Positions 17,881 to 26,663 of a stretch of 64,000 nt of DNA are shown piece after piece. The stretch lies in the NCBI GenBank assembly GCA_037189585.1, contig JBBCJA010000010.1, positions 124,001-188,000 on the forward strand, in the 5' to 3' direction. Origin of the DNA: JAEXNA01 sp037189585 (lineage in GTDB: Bacteria > Vulcanimicrobiota > Xenobia > Xenobiales > JADMJV01). A program made the translations under genes and the position numbers. The first letter of the stretch is position 1, and every line of letters begins with the position of its first letter. Under the pieces are notes generated by a model. It saw only the letters and a list, made by a program, of their open reading frames with translations. It was not told the origin of the DNA and did no database searches.

Positions 17881-18585
17881 ATGAATGAGTCAATCCCATG
17901 TCAAAATGTTTCCACTTTGGAGCGGGCCGTCTCCGCGGGGCTGGGCGGTTTCGCCCTGGCCCGCTACGGCGGGCGCTCCGTCTTCGGGACGGTGCTCGCC
18001 GCCGGGCTACTGCATCGCGCCGCCACCGGCCATTGCGCCGTTTACCAAGCCCTGGGAGTCGACACAGCCGACCCCTCGACCCCCCTCCTGGAAAGATCGT
18101 CCGTGCAGTTGAGCAAGTCGATCATAGTAGACGCGCCGCCCGAAAAACTCTACCCTTTTTTCACTGAGCAGTTAAGTCGCCTGGCCTCCTTGTCACCCGA
18201 AGTGCTCTCGATGGAACTCCTCGACTCGGACCGCTCCCGCTGGACGATGCGGACTCCTGTCGGCCGTCACGCCTTCGAGTCGAAAATTGTCGAAAAAGTC
18301 GAGAATCGGAGTGTTCGTTGGGAAAGTGAAGACGAACGATTTCCTCACCAGGGGGAGGTCACGCTGACTCCGGGACCGCGAGGAACCGTAGTTCGGGTGG
18401 CCATGAACTATCACACTCCCGGCGGACCTCTGGCCGCCCAGCTCTCCAGAGTGACCGGGCACGAGCCTCACGAAGCTTTGGAACGAACCCTTTGCAATCT
18501 GCGCAGCCTCATGGAAGCCGGAGAGCTCCCTCGTTCCAATACTCATCCCAATTCAGATCTGACCGGAAAGGAGATCGCACGATGA
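17881..18585 (+). CDS. SRPBCC-domain protein with N-terminal membrane-like segment
   Basis: 234 residues. Residues 10-60 form a Gly/Ala-rich hydrophobic region (GLGGFALARYGGRSVFGTVL) like DUF2892-type segments. Residues about 75-215 match a START-like polyketide cyclase/dehydrase fold (SKSIIVDAPPEKLYPFFTE, later ALERTLCNLRSLMEAG). Such proteins are common beside zinc alcohol dehydrogenases in stress clusters; a lipid-binding role is inferred. The stop overlaps the next ATG by 4 bases. Confidence 0.78.
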   Translation: MNESIPCQNVSTLERAVSAGLGGFALARYGGRSVFGTVLAAGLLHRAATGHCAVYQALGVDTADPSTPLLERSSVQLSKSIIVDAPPEKLYPFFTEQLSRLASLSPEVLSMELLDSDRSRWTMRTPVGRHAFESKIVEKVENRSVRWESEDERFPHQGEVTLTPGPRGTVVRVAMNYHTPGGPLAAQLSRVTGHEPHEALERTLCNLRSLMEAGELPRSNTHPNSDLTGKEIAR

Positions 18586-19805
18586 AAGCGCTGGTATTTC
18601 ATGGCGAAAAAGATGTCAGGATAGAACAGGTTTCGGACCCGTCCATCCTCAATCCACGGGACGCCATCATCAAAGTCACCCGCACGGCTATCTGTGGATC
18701 CGACCTCCACCTCTACAACGGAGTGATTCCTCTAGTTAAATCGGGCGATGTTCTCGGACACGAATTTATGGGAGAAGTGGTGGAGTTGGGCTCCGGCGTG
18801 AGCAACCTTAAGATCGGTGATCGGGTTGTCGTTCCCTTCACTATCGCCTGCGGAAGCTGCTTCTTTTGTCAAAAGCAGTTGACTTCGCTTTGCGACAACT
18901 CCAATCCCACCGCGACCACGGCCATTCGGCTGTACGGCGCCTCAGGCTCGGGCTTGTTCGGGTATTCCCACATCTTAGGGGGGTACGCGGGCGGACAAGC
19001 CGAGTATGTGCGGGTGCCCTTCGCCGACGTCGGCCCGTTCAAGGTGCCCGATGGGGTCAGCGACGAACAAGCTCTCTTTCTCAGCGACATCTTTCCCACC
19101 GGCTACATGGCCGCCGAGAACTGCTCCATCGAGGAAGGAGACACCGTGGCCGTGTGGGGAGCGGGTCCGGTCGGACTGTTCGCCATCAAAAGCGCCTTCA
19201 TGCTCGGCGCGGGACGGGTGATCTCCATCGACGACGTTTCCGAGAGACTACAGATGGCTCGAGGGATCGGAGCGGAAACTTTGGACTTCTCCTCGGAGAA
19301 TCCGCTGGTCGAGCTGATGGACCGCACCGGCGGTCGCGGTCCCGACTCTTGCATCGACGCGGTCGGGCTGGAAGCCCACGGCTCCGGGCCCGGTGCCGTC
19401 TACGATAAGGTCAAGGAGAGTATGGGGATGGTGACCGACCGCATCAACGTCTTGCGCCAAGCCATCCAGACTTGCCGAAAAGGAGGCACGGTGTCCATAC
19501 CCGGAGTGTATGGAGGCTTCCTGGACAAGCTCAACATCGGGGCGGCCTTCGGCAAGGGGTTGACGCTTAAGATGGGACAGACACACGTCCACAAGTACAT
19601 GCCCATGCTTATGGACAAGATTGCCGAAGGAGAGGTCGATCCCACTTTTCTTATCACCCATCGGGGAAGCCTGGATATGGCGGTGGAAGCATATAAGACG
19701 TTTTCCAAGCGAGAAAACGGCTGTATCAAGGTGGTCATGGACCCCCGTCTGTCTCCTGTTTCCGGCGAACTGGAATCGAATCGAAAGGAGCCGGCTCATG
19801 TCTAA
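18582..19805 (+). CDS. Zinc-dependent alcohol/formaldehyde dehydrogenase-like
   Basis: 407 residues from ATG 18582 (ATGA overlap with the upstream gene). The zinc-site motif CGSDLHLYNG is near 38, the structural-zinc cysteines are in CGSCFFCQKQLTSLC at about 89-103, and the NAD site WGAGPVGLF lies near 190. The extra length beyond about 350 residues and the central GGYAGGQAEYVRVP resemble glutathione-independent formaldehyde dehydrogenases and their uncharacterised relatives. Its neighbour SDR suggests an aldehyde or quinone detoxification set. Confidence 0.88.
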   Translation: MKALVFHGEKDVRIEQVSDPSILNPRDAIIKVTRTAICGSDLHLYNGVIPLVKSGDVLGHEFMGEVVELGSGVSNLKIGDRVVVPFTIACGSCFFCQKQLTSLCDNSNPTATTAIRLYGASGSGLFGYSHILGGYAGGQAEYVRVPFADVGPFKVPDGVSDEQALFLSDIFPTGYMAAENCSIEEGDTVAVWGAGPVGLFAIKSAFMLGAGRVISIDDVSERLQMARGIGAETLDFSSENPLVELMDRTGGRGPDSCIDAVGLEAHGSGPGAVYDKVKESMGMVTDRINVLRQAIQTCRKGGTVSIPGVYGGFLDKLNIGAAFGKGLTLKMGQTHVHKYMPMLMDKIAEGEVDPTFLITHRGSLDMAVEAYKTFSKRENGCIKVVMDPRLSPVSGELESNRKEPAHV

Positions 19806-20853
19806 AGAGACCCAGATCAAAAACTCCGCCATCGGTCCGGCCTTTCTGCTGGGACTAGGCCTCGGAATGATGCTTCGAAGTCGAAGCGCTCACCGCCAGT
19901 TTCAAGGTCAAACCGCTCTGGTCACGGGAGGGAGCCGAGGATTAGGTCTACAGCTTGTGCGTGAGCTGTCGCGTCGCGGGGCTCGAGTGGTCTTCTGCGC
20001 TCGACACGCCGACGAGGTCACCAGAGCCGAGGAACTCCTTCAGGCCGAGGGATACCAGAATGTGCACGGCATGGTCGCCGACGTCTCTCGACCGGACGGA
20101 CCTCACGACCTGGTGAGTCGAATCTCTCGCAAGATCGGCCGCCTGGATATCCTGATCAATAACGCCGGCATCATTCAGGTGATGCCCTTCGTGCACAGCC
20201 AGGAGAAGACGTTCCACGATTGCCTCGACACATTCTTGTACGGTCCACTGCGGATGACACAGGAAGTCCTTCCCGGCATGATCTCCGCCGGTGGAGGAAC
20301 GATCGTGAATATCGCCTCCCTCGGGGGACAGATTCCTGCCCCTCACCTGGTGGCTTACAACGCCGGCAAGGCCGCTCTCGCCGCACTTTCCGAGGGTATG
20401 AGCGTGGAACTGGACCGCTACGGGATCAACGTGTTGACGGTCAGACCCGGCCTGTTGCGAACCGGTGGACATCGCAACGCCCTGTTTGGCGGCAATCCCA
20501 GCCAGGAATACGCCTGGTTCAGCCGGGCCGCCATTCACCCCGCCCTGACCGTGGGCGCCGGAGAGGCGGCGCGGCGGATCGCCGATGCCGTCCTCGATCG
20601 GCGCCGAACGCTGTCGATCGGCTGGGAAGCCAAGTGGGCTCCCCTGTTCCATATTCTCTTCCCCGAAACCAGCCACAGCTTGACCAGCGCCGCGGAAAAG
20701 CTCCTGCCTGGGACCGGCCCGAAAAGGTCTGTCGTGATGGGTGAGATCGTCGCTTCCGAGGCCCCTCCACTGTCGAGTTTACTACAGCGAATCGAAAGGC
20801 AAGCCGTGAAAAAACACCAGTCCACCCGTTTTATCGCTAACAACGCCCGGTAG
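19798..20853 (+). CDS. Short-chain dehydrogenase/reductase, membrane-anchored
   Basis: 351 residues from ATG 19798, overlapping the dehydrogenase stop by 8 bases. A short hydrophobic segment (about 11-26) precedes the SDR core: cofactor site TGGSRGLG at 43-50, NNAG near 121, and the active-site YNAGK. Residues after about 270 form a long C-terminal extension. The Arg in GSRG after the first Gly pair mildly favours NADP. Probably co-expressed with the upstream dehydrogenase. The substrate is unknown. Confidence 0.87.
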   Translation: MSKETQIKNSAIGPAFLLGLGLGMMLRSRSAHRQFQGQTALVTGGSRGLGLQLVRELSRRGARVVFCARHADEVTRAEELLQAEGYQNVHGMVADVSRPDGPHDLVSRISRKIGRLDILINNAGIIQVMPFVHSQEKTFHDCLDTFLYGPLRMTQEVLPGMISAGGGTIVNIASLGGQIPAPHLVAYNAGKAALAALSEGMSVELDRYGINVLTVRPGLLRTGGHRNALFGGNPSQEYAWFSRAAIHPALTVGAGEAARRIADAVLDRRRTLSIGWEAKWAPLFHILFPETSHSLTSAAEKLLPGTGPKRSVVMGEIVASEAPPLSSLLQRIERQAVKKHQSTRFIANNAR

Positions 20854-20864
20854 GTTGAGCCTAT

Positions 20865-20887
20865 CCCCGAGGGAAGGACCCTCGGGG
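20865..20887 (+). other. Perfect hairpin between SDR and cheB genes
   Basis: CCCCGAGGG (20865-20873) and CCCTCGGGG (20879-20887) form a 9-bp perfect stem with a 5-base loop. No T-run follows, so it is not a standard terminator. It may stabilise mRNA ends or limit read-through into cheB. Confidence 0.55.
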
Positions 20888-20907
20888 AAGGCCGGGAAAG
20901 CTTCACG

Positions 20908-21885
20908 ATGTCTCTTTCGGAGGAACCAGGTGCGTCAACCTCTCTGGTTCTGATTGGAGGCTCCTCAGGGGGCCTTGGGGCTCTCCAGATCGTCCTCTCC
21001 TCTCTTCCCGAAGAACTCGATGCCGCTATTCTAGTGGTCCTACACACACCCCAGGGTATCAGTTTCCTGCCCGATGCGTTACATCGCCACTCCCGATGGC
21101 CCATCAGATTCGCGGGGCACGAAGAGCCTTTTCAGAAAAAGCATGTCGTCGTGGCGCCGACCGGGTATCACCTGCTGCTCCGACCCGAAGGGGTCTGGCT
21201 TCATCGCGGTCCTCGAGAGAACCGCCAACGTCCCGCCATCGACCCATTCTTTCGGAGCGCGGCCAAGCACCATGGGAACAACGTCACCGCGGTCCTGCTT
21301 TCAGGACTGCTCGATGACGGAGTGGCGGGACTTATTCGACTACAAAAAAGTGGAGCCCGCGTGATCATTCAATCTCCCGACGACGCTAAGGCCCCTCCTC
21401 TTCCTCTGGCGGCCCTGCGTCACCTCACTCCGGACGAGGTCCTCCCCGCGAGCGAGATCGCTTCCGCTATCGCCCGCTTGGCCAGCACCCGCCGTTCCGA
21501 GCCGCACCTTGTCCCCCCTGTCTTGGATCTGCAAAAAGCTGGAACCCTGGCCGTCCCTGACAGCTCCCCCGAACCCTTCACCTGCCCGACTTGCCACGGC
21601 AATCTTTGGCGTGTGCGAGAGGATGAGTTCGAACTCTATCGTTGCCGAATCGGACATATCTTCACGCCGGAGTCTCTTCGACAGGCCAGTGAGCAAGAAG
21701 TCGAATCCTCGCTTTGGGTGGCCATCCGCAATCTGGAGGAAGCGGCCGAAGTTTCTCGCCGGCTCAGCGAGCGGAGTGAGTCTCAAGGCCTTGCCGCGGC
21801 CCGGAAACAGCATCACAGCCGGGAAGTAGAACTGATGAGTCACGCGGACGTGTTACGCCGTTTGGTCGAAGGTTTGGGCTTGTAA
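20908..21885 (+). CDS. Stand-alone CheB-type methylesterase with zinc-ribbon tail
   Basis: 325 residues. There is no receiver domain. The methylesterase domain starts at once, with Ser19 in IGGSSGG, His46 in VVLHTP and Asp137 in SGLLDDG, so the triad is complete. IDPFFRSAA matches the CheB core. After residue 190 a CPTC...YRCRIGH motif (about 225-250) suggests a small zinc ribbon, then a helical tail. Methylesterases of this type occur with CheR-PAS proteins in non-chemotactic signalling. It is followed directly by a sensor kinase and converges on a CheR-PAS gene. Confidence 0.9.
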   Translation: MSLSEEPGASTSLVLIGGSSGGLGALQIVLSSLPEELDAAILVVLHTPQGISFLPDALHRHSRWPIRFAGHEEPFQKKHVVVAPTGYHLLLRPEGVWLHRGPRENRQRPAIDPFFRSAAKHHGNNVTAVLLSGLLDDGVAGLIRLQKSGARVIIQSPDDAKAPPLPLAALRHLTPDEVLPASEIASAIARLASTRRSEPHLVPPVLDLQKAGTLAVPDSSPEPFTCPTCHGNLWRVREDEFELYRCRIGHIFTPESLRQASEQEVESSLWVAIRNLEEAAEVSRRLSERSESQGLAAARKQHHSREVELMSHADVLRRLVEGLGL

Positions 21886-23346
21886 ATGATCGCCGTCGAA
21901 GAGCTGCCTCTCCCTTTCATCGTGGTCGGACGCCAGGGTCACATCCAGCGAGCCAACGGCAACGCTCTGGGCTTGCTCGGGATGGAAGAAAAATTCCTGG
22001 TTGGGATGCCGCTTACCGCCTTCTTGCATGCCGACACTATCCCCAAATTCATGTCCCACCTCTGGACCGCTTTTCAGCGCCCCGGTGAGAGCTTCACTCT
22101 CCCCGCGGTCATGGTGGGGGGAGACCGAAGGGGTTTCTCGGCCACTCTTCATAGCCTGGTACCCCTTGATACCCCGACTGTCCCGTCGCCCATCTGTCGT
22201 GTCCTGGTCGTGCCGGAACAGCCGTCATTAGAGATTCTACCAACCGGCCCCGGCCTCTTTGAGCGCTTTCCTTTCGGGCTGGCCCAAATCGACAGCGACG
22301 ACAGGCTATCATCTTGCAACCCGTCGCTATGCGCCCTCCTGGATTATCACGAGGACCAGTTGCGGGGGTGTGAACTTTCCCGCCTTTTTCTCCAGGGAAG
22401 TTCTCAGGACGTGGCCGAACGCAGCCGTCGAGGGCAGCCCTCACGAGCGTTGGCCATTCGTAGGGACGGCATTCGACTCTCTGTCGAACTGCAGTTGATA
22501 GCTCTTCCTCAAATCCCGGGCAAACCGCCCGCTCGCCTCCTGGTCGTCCGCGACCTCCGCCAACAAGAGATTCTAGAACGTCGTTCGCTGCGTCTTGCCG
22601 AATTGGAGCGTCAAGCCATCGGGCGGGAACTGCATGACGCCTTGGGGCAAAACATGATCGCATTAGCGCTGATGGCCGACGAATTGGGGCTCTTGGAAAA
22701 AGAAGATACGGACAGCCTGAGATCCTTATCCCGGCGAATCGCCGAACTCTGCCGAGAGACTACAAAGATTTCGCGGGCCTTGATGAAGGGTCTGGCTCCG
22801 GTAGGGCTTGCCGGCGGCGATCTGGCCTCGGCTCTTCAAGACCTGGTGCGTTCCTGCTCTCAGACCTTCCCTATCGACGGCGAAGCCATCTGCCATTCGA
22901 TCCCGATGGACGAGGAGGTCGCCGAGCAGCTCTTTCGGATCGCACAGGAAGCCGTGACCAACGCTATCAAGCATTCCGGATGCCGAGCTATTGAAGTCAG
23001 TTTACGGTCACACCACGACGACCTTATCCTGACCGTGCGTGACGACGGCCGCGGGATGAGCGGTGAAGCTCAGCAAGAGTTTGGCACTGGGCTTCATTCG
23101 ATGCATCATCGCAGTCAACTCATTGGCGCGATTTTGAGTATCGAACCGGATCGACTTCGCGGCCCGAAAACGGGCTGCCGAATCACGATAAGACTTCCTC
23201 TCTCTCGGGCTCGTGTGCTTCCGCCAATTCTAGCAGAAGAACGGTGGGTGTTGGACCATGCTGATAGAAAGTCACTGACAGCCGATAGGACCCATCCAAG
23301 GCAAGCTCGCTCTTGGGACTATCTGGGCACTGGCTTTTTGACTTAA
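21886..23346 (+). CDS. NarX-type sensor histidine kinase with PAS domains
   Basis: 486 residues, starting directly after the cheB stop. Two PAS-like domains (about 1-110 and 122-225), then a HisKA_3 dimerisation helix with His250 in ERQAIGRELHDALGQN, and an HATPase domain (N box EAVTNAIKHSG near 350, G box DDGRGMSG near 386). Cytosolic, with no membrane segment. The kinase fold ends near residue 435 (TIRLPLSRA). The last 50 or so codons are read antisense across the CheR gene and probably add no fold. Its partners are likely the NarL regulators at 25.9-27.3 kb. Confidence 0.88.
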   Translation: MIAVEELPLPFIVVGRQGHIQRANGNALGLLGMEEKFLVGMPLTAFLHADTIPKFMSHLWTAFQRPGESFTLPAVMVGGDRRGFSATLHSLVPLDTPTVPSPICRVLVVPEQPSLEILPTGPGLFERFPFGLAQIDSDDRLSSCNPSLCALLDYHEDQLRGCELSRLFLQGSSQDVAERSRRGQPSRALAIRRDGIRLSVELQLIALPQIPGKPPARLLVVRDLRQQEILERRSLRLAELERQAIGRELHDALGQNMIALALMADELGLLEKEDTDSLRSLSRRIAELCRETTKISRALMKGLAPVGLAGGDLASALQDLVRSCSQTFPIDGEAICHSIPMDEEVAEQLFRIAQEAVTNAIKHSGCRAIEVSLRSHHDDLILTVRDDGRGMSGEAQQEFGTGLHSMHHRSQLIGAILSIEPDRLRGPKTGCRITIRLPLSRARVLPPILAEERWVLDHADRKSLTADRTHPRQARSWDYLGTGFLT

Positions 23347-25939
23347 GAAGAGTTTGGAGCAGTTCGCGTATCCGGGCGTCAAGGTCGAAGCCTCCCTGGG
23401 CTAGACTCTGCTCGAATCGGGTATTCGCCGCTACCAGGTTAAGCTCACCGTCATACAGCGCGGCGGGATGAGGGAAAGCCTGGAGAAGCCAGGGAGCAAG
23501 TTCTGGCTCTTCTTTCCGGCCGGCCGGGCCGTCTCGAGGGAGCGTCACATCGGTAAAGGACAAAACGACCCGATCGCTCTCTCCTTCCAGTCTTCGATAG
23601 GGACGAAGGCGAACCAAGAATTCTCTTCCGTCCACCGATTCTCGGGCGAACTCTTTCGGCTGGAGGGTCGTCAGGACTTCCCGAACCAATTCGGCCAGCT
23701 CTGGAATCTCAACCTCGCAACGCAAGTCTTCCAAGGGTCGTCCGACGTCGCTCGGAATCAAGTTCAGAAGAGACTGAGCCGACGGGGTGAATCTCTGGAT
23801 ACAAAGATCGCGATCCAGGATGACCATGGGGCTATCCAGGCTGGAAAGGATATTGTTCAAGTCGCTGTTGGCGCTTTGGAGCTCCAAATTTCTCTCGTGG
23901 AGCTCTTCGTTGATAGTGGCCAACTCTTCATTGGTCGACTGAAGCTCTTCTTTAGCCGTCTCGAGCTCCTCGTTGGCGCTCTGAAGCTCTTCATTGGCCG
24001 ACTGGGCTTCCTCGTTAGCGGCTCGAAGCTCCTCGTTGGAGGCCTCTCGCTCCCAGATGATGGCGCTCAAGTAGTCGCGAGTGGCTCGCAGCTCGTGGCG
24101 CAGGTAGTTGATCTCGCTCAACTCGGACTCATCGAGTTCCAAAGAGGTCTCGGGCTGGGGAGAGCTCTCTTTTTCCAGGAAAACAACGAGCAGGCAGTTG
24201 GCGGCCTGCTCTTCGTGCAGCTTCACCGGCAATACCTCGAGACTTAGCTCGCGGAGATGGTCGCCGTCTCGAACTCGAAGATTGTCACATCGCACCGCTC
24301 GTTGGGTCGAGAGCGCCTCGGGCAGAGCGAAGCGGAGCGCCGCGAGCAAACCTTCCCGAGCCATCTTGAGAAGATTGAAGGTAGCCGCTCCCTCCGGTGG
24401 TTCCAGAAAGCCTCCGGTTCGTCCCCGAAAAGAGAGAATGTTGAAGCTCTCGTCCACCACCACCCCCGAGGGCGTGTATCGGCCTAGAATCATACGGTCG
24501 GCATACTTGCCGATGTCGTGCTCAGGGACCGGTGTTTCCATAGATGAAGGAACCTCGGATTGGGGGGATGTCGACTCGATCTGAGAGGGTAGTGAAGAGA
24601 AATACAAAGGCGTCGAGACCGCGGACATTCGGCGGCGGAAAATCTTGTTCTTTTTGTCGAACGGCTCGAACAGCGACTCGCAATCGCCGAGATACTCCGA
24701 AGCCCCTAAAAGGAGAAAGCCTCCCGGCTTCAAGGCATAGTGAAAGTGTTGCAATGTTCGACGCTGCGAGGGGAGGCTGAGATAGATCAACAGATTTCGA
24801 CAACTGATCAAGTCCAGTCTTGAAAACGGTGGATCCTTGGTGACATCTTGCCTGGCGAAGATACACATCTCCCGGACCGTCCTGCTGATCTGATACCCCT
24901 GGGAGCGCTTTATGAAATGGTGTCGTGCCCAATCGGGAAGGTTTTCCACCACCGAGATGGGATATCTTCCTGCCCGGGCCTGGATCAAAGCCCGTTCGTT
25001 GAGATCGGTGGCGAAGATCTGTAGTCGAGCCGTTTCTTCCAACCCGCGCATCGCCTCCAGCCCACAGATCGCGATGGAGTAAGCCTCATCTCCCCTCGAG
25101 CAGCCCGGCACCCATATGCGTATCGGACGGTCGTCCTGTCGTTGCTGAATCAGAGCGGGAAAAATTGCGCTTCTCAACTCCGAGAAGACGTCCATGTCAC
25201 GAAAAAGCTCGGTTACCCCGACCAAAAGCTCGCTGTAGAGCGCTTCAACTTCCTCCGGCTCTCGGCGAAGTAGCTCCACGTAGCCCGTGAGATCCAGCAG
25301 GTGACGAGCTGTCATACGCCGGTCTATGCGCCGGCGGACAGTGCTGGGTTTGTAGCTGGAGAAGTCGACCCCGGTCGAGGCGACTAGAGTGTCCATGACG
25401 GCCGCGAGCTCTCCTTCTCTCCCCCAAAAAATGTCCGAGGTCGACTGGCGAAAGTGAGTTTCTAAAAGGTCCACGGCAGTGGAAGACCAGCCCGGCTCGC
25501 TCAATTCGACAACCAGGCCGGCTTGCTCGCGAACCGCTTCGGCCCCCCTCGTGGGCATGATGAGCGAGTCGTGGTTCTCCAAAAGAGCCGCTGCTCGGCT
25601 GCCGCGGGCTTCCGCTAAACTTTCCAAAAAGAGATCCAGGTCGGCCGGCTCGCTCCTGTCTCCGAACTTTAAGCGGGGCCCGACCACACGGATAAGACGC
25701 TCGCGCGGCAGAAGAACAAGAGAATTCGGGGCCAATACCATTTCCGACTCCGCTACCCGAAGCTCCCATTCCCCTTCCAAGGAGAAGTGTCTCAGCGAGT
25801 CCAGGCACCACTGCCGGTCGACAAGACTAGCCAGAACACAGACTTTTTCCAAAGCCCGCAGCTCAAAAAGCAGAGACGGCAGTTCGGGAACTGCCGTCGA
25901 ACTGAAAACGACCGCGACAACAAAGAGGTCCTCTGGCAT
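23183..25939 (-). CDS. CheR methyltransferase-PAS protein with degenerate CheB N-terminus
   Basis: 918 residues. Residues 1-165 align by eye with CheB (VAVVFSSTAVPELPSLL; DLDLFLESLAEARGSRAA), but Ser, His and Asp of the triad are gone. The CheR domain covers about 172-440: GVTELFRD at 241-248, SAM motif VPGCSRGDEAYSIA at 277-290, CRNLLIYL at 380-387. A PAS-like region at about 475-590 is followed by a long coiled coil (about 612-695, repeated NEELQSANEELE-type heptads) and two PAS domains to the end. There is no kinase domain. It is last in a four-gene minus-strand unit, 3 bases after a regulator. Confidence 0.9.
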   Translation of the reverse strand: MPEDLFVVAVVFSSTAVPELPSLLFELRALEKVCVLASLVDRQWCLDSLRHFSLEGEWELRVAESEMVLAPNSLVLLPRERLIRVVGPRLKFGDRSEPADLDLFLESLAEARGSRAAALLENHDSLIMPTRGAEAVREQAGLVVELSEPGWSSTAVDLLETHFRQSTSDIFWGREGELAAVMDTLVASTGVDFSSYKPSTVRRRIDRRMTARHLLDLTGYVELLRREPEEVEALYSELLVGVTELFRDMDVFSELRSAIFPALIQQRQDDRPIRIWVPGCSRGDEAYSIAICGLEAMRGLEETARLQIFATDLNERALIQARAGRYPISVVENLPDWARHHFIKRSQGYQISRTVREMCIFARQDVTKDPPFSRLDLISCRNLLIYLSLPSQRRTLQHFHYALKPGGFLLLGASEYLGDCESLFEPFDKKNKIFRRRMSAVSTPLYFSSLPSQIESTSPQSEVPSSMETPVPEHDIGKYADRMILGRYTPSGVVVDESFNILSFRGRTGGFLEPPEGAATFNLLKMAREGLLAALRFALPEALSTQRAVRCDNLRVRDGDHLRELSLEVLPVKLHEEQAANCLLVVFLEKESSPQPETSLELDESELSEINYLRHELRATRDYLSAIIWEREASNEELRAANEEAQSANEELQSANEELETAKEELQSTNEELATINEELHERNLELQSANSDLNNILSSLDSPMVILDRDLCIQRFTPSAQSLLNLIPSDVGRPLEDLRCEVEIPELAELVREVLTTLQPKEFARESVDGREFLVRLRPYRRLEGESDRVVLSFTDVTLPRDGPAGRKEEPELAPWLLQAFPHPAALYDGELNLVAANTRFEQSLAQGGFDLDARIRELLQTLLKSKSQCPDSPKSELALDGSYRLSVTFYQHGPTPTVLLLELAEAHEPEREEVLS

Positions 25940-25942
25940 GGC

Positions 25943-26620
25943 TCAATCGCTCTCCAGGTCGATAAGGCCCAAGCGTAAAGCGGCCATAGCGGCCGACTCT
26001 CGGCTTCGGCTGGAGAGTTTAGTCATGGCGTTATAACAATACTTTTTTATAGTGGTCTCCGCTAAGCCGAGTTTTCGACCGATCTCTTTATTGTTATGGC
26101 CGGCGGCCACGAGCGCCAAGATCTGTTTCTCTCGAAGAGTCAAATCTCGGACTTGACTTTCCGAAAGTTGAACTCCGTCGATCCCACTCTTTTGGAAAAG
26201 GCCCGGCAGAAGTTTAGCCGGGGAAACGCTGGCGATGCCACAACGCGCGCACTCGATGGCGGCCGAGATCTGCTCACACTTCGAATCCTTGAGAAGATAC
26301 CCGCAGGCCCCGCTTTTCATTGCCGAAAGAAGCGAAACTTCCTCATCGGAGACGGTCAACATCAAGACTTTCAGCTCGGGAATTGACTTGCGAAAGCGTT
26401 TCAGCCAGAAAAGCCCGTCAGTCCTCCCCAGGCAGAGATCGAGGAGAACAACATCGACCGGATCTCGCTCTAGATGCTCCAAGGCTTCTTCGGGAGTACC
26501 GTAGCTAAAGCCGATTCGAGCATGCGGAATTCTCTGAATCACATTGACCAACCCCTCCCGCACTATAGGGTGGTCGTCGATCAGGCCTACGCTGAAATTT
26601 TCTACGATGACCTTAGACAC
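25943..26620 (-). CDS. NarL-type response regulator
   Basis: 225 residues from GTG 26620. Receiver domain with DD at 15-16, Asp61 (VVLLDLCLG) and Lys in YLLKDSK. LuxR-type HTH at about 160-215, with LTLREKQILALVAAGHNNKEIG. The recognition helix reads TTIKKYCYNAMTKL instead of the usual VKxHvxxIlxKL. It is a close paralogue of the next regulator. Co-transcribed with the CheR gene (3-base gap). Its kinase is likely the NarX-type or hybrid kinase beside it. Confidence 0.9.
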   Translation of the reverse strand: MSKVIVENFSVGLIDDHPIVREGLVNVIQRIPHARIGFSYGTPEEALEHLERDPVDVVLLDLCLGRTDGLFWLKRFRKSIPELKVLMLTVSDEEVSLLSAMKSGACGYLLKDSKCEQISAAIECARCGIASVSPAKLLPGLFQKSGIDGVQLSESQVRDLTLREKQILALVAAGHNNKEIGRKLGLAETTIKKYCYNAMTKLSSRSRESAAMAALRLGLIDLESD

Positions 26621-26621
26621 C

Positions 26622-26642
26622 TTCTGACCTTTGAAGTCAGAA
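26622..26642 (-). promoter_or_regulatory. Inverted repeat at the regulator start
   Basis: TTCTGAC (26622-26628) and GTCAGAA (26636-26642) flank a 7-base spacer, just upstream of the GTG at 26620. The repeat covers the ribosome-binding region, so it may be an RNA hairpin limiting translation or an operator. Confidence 0.4.
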
Positions 26643-26663
26643 AGGATTTACCTGCAGCCCAAA

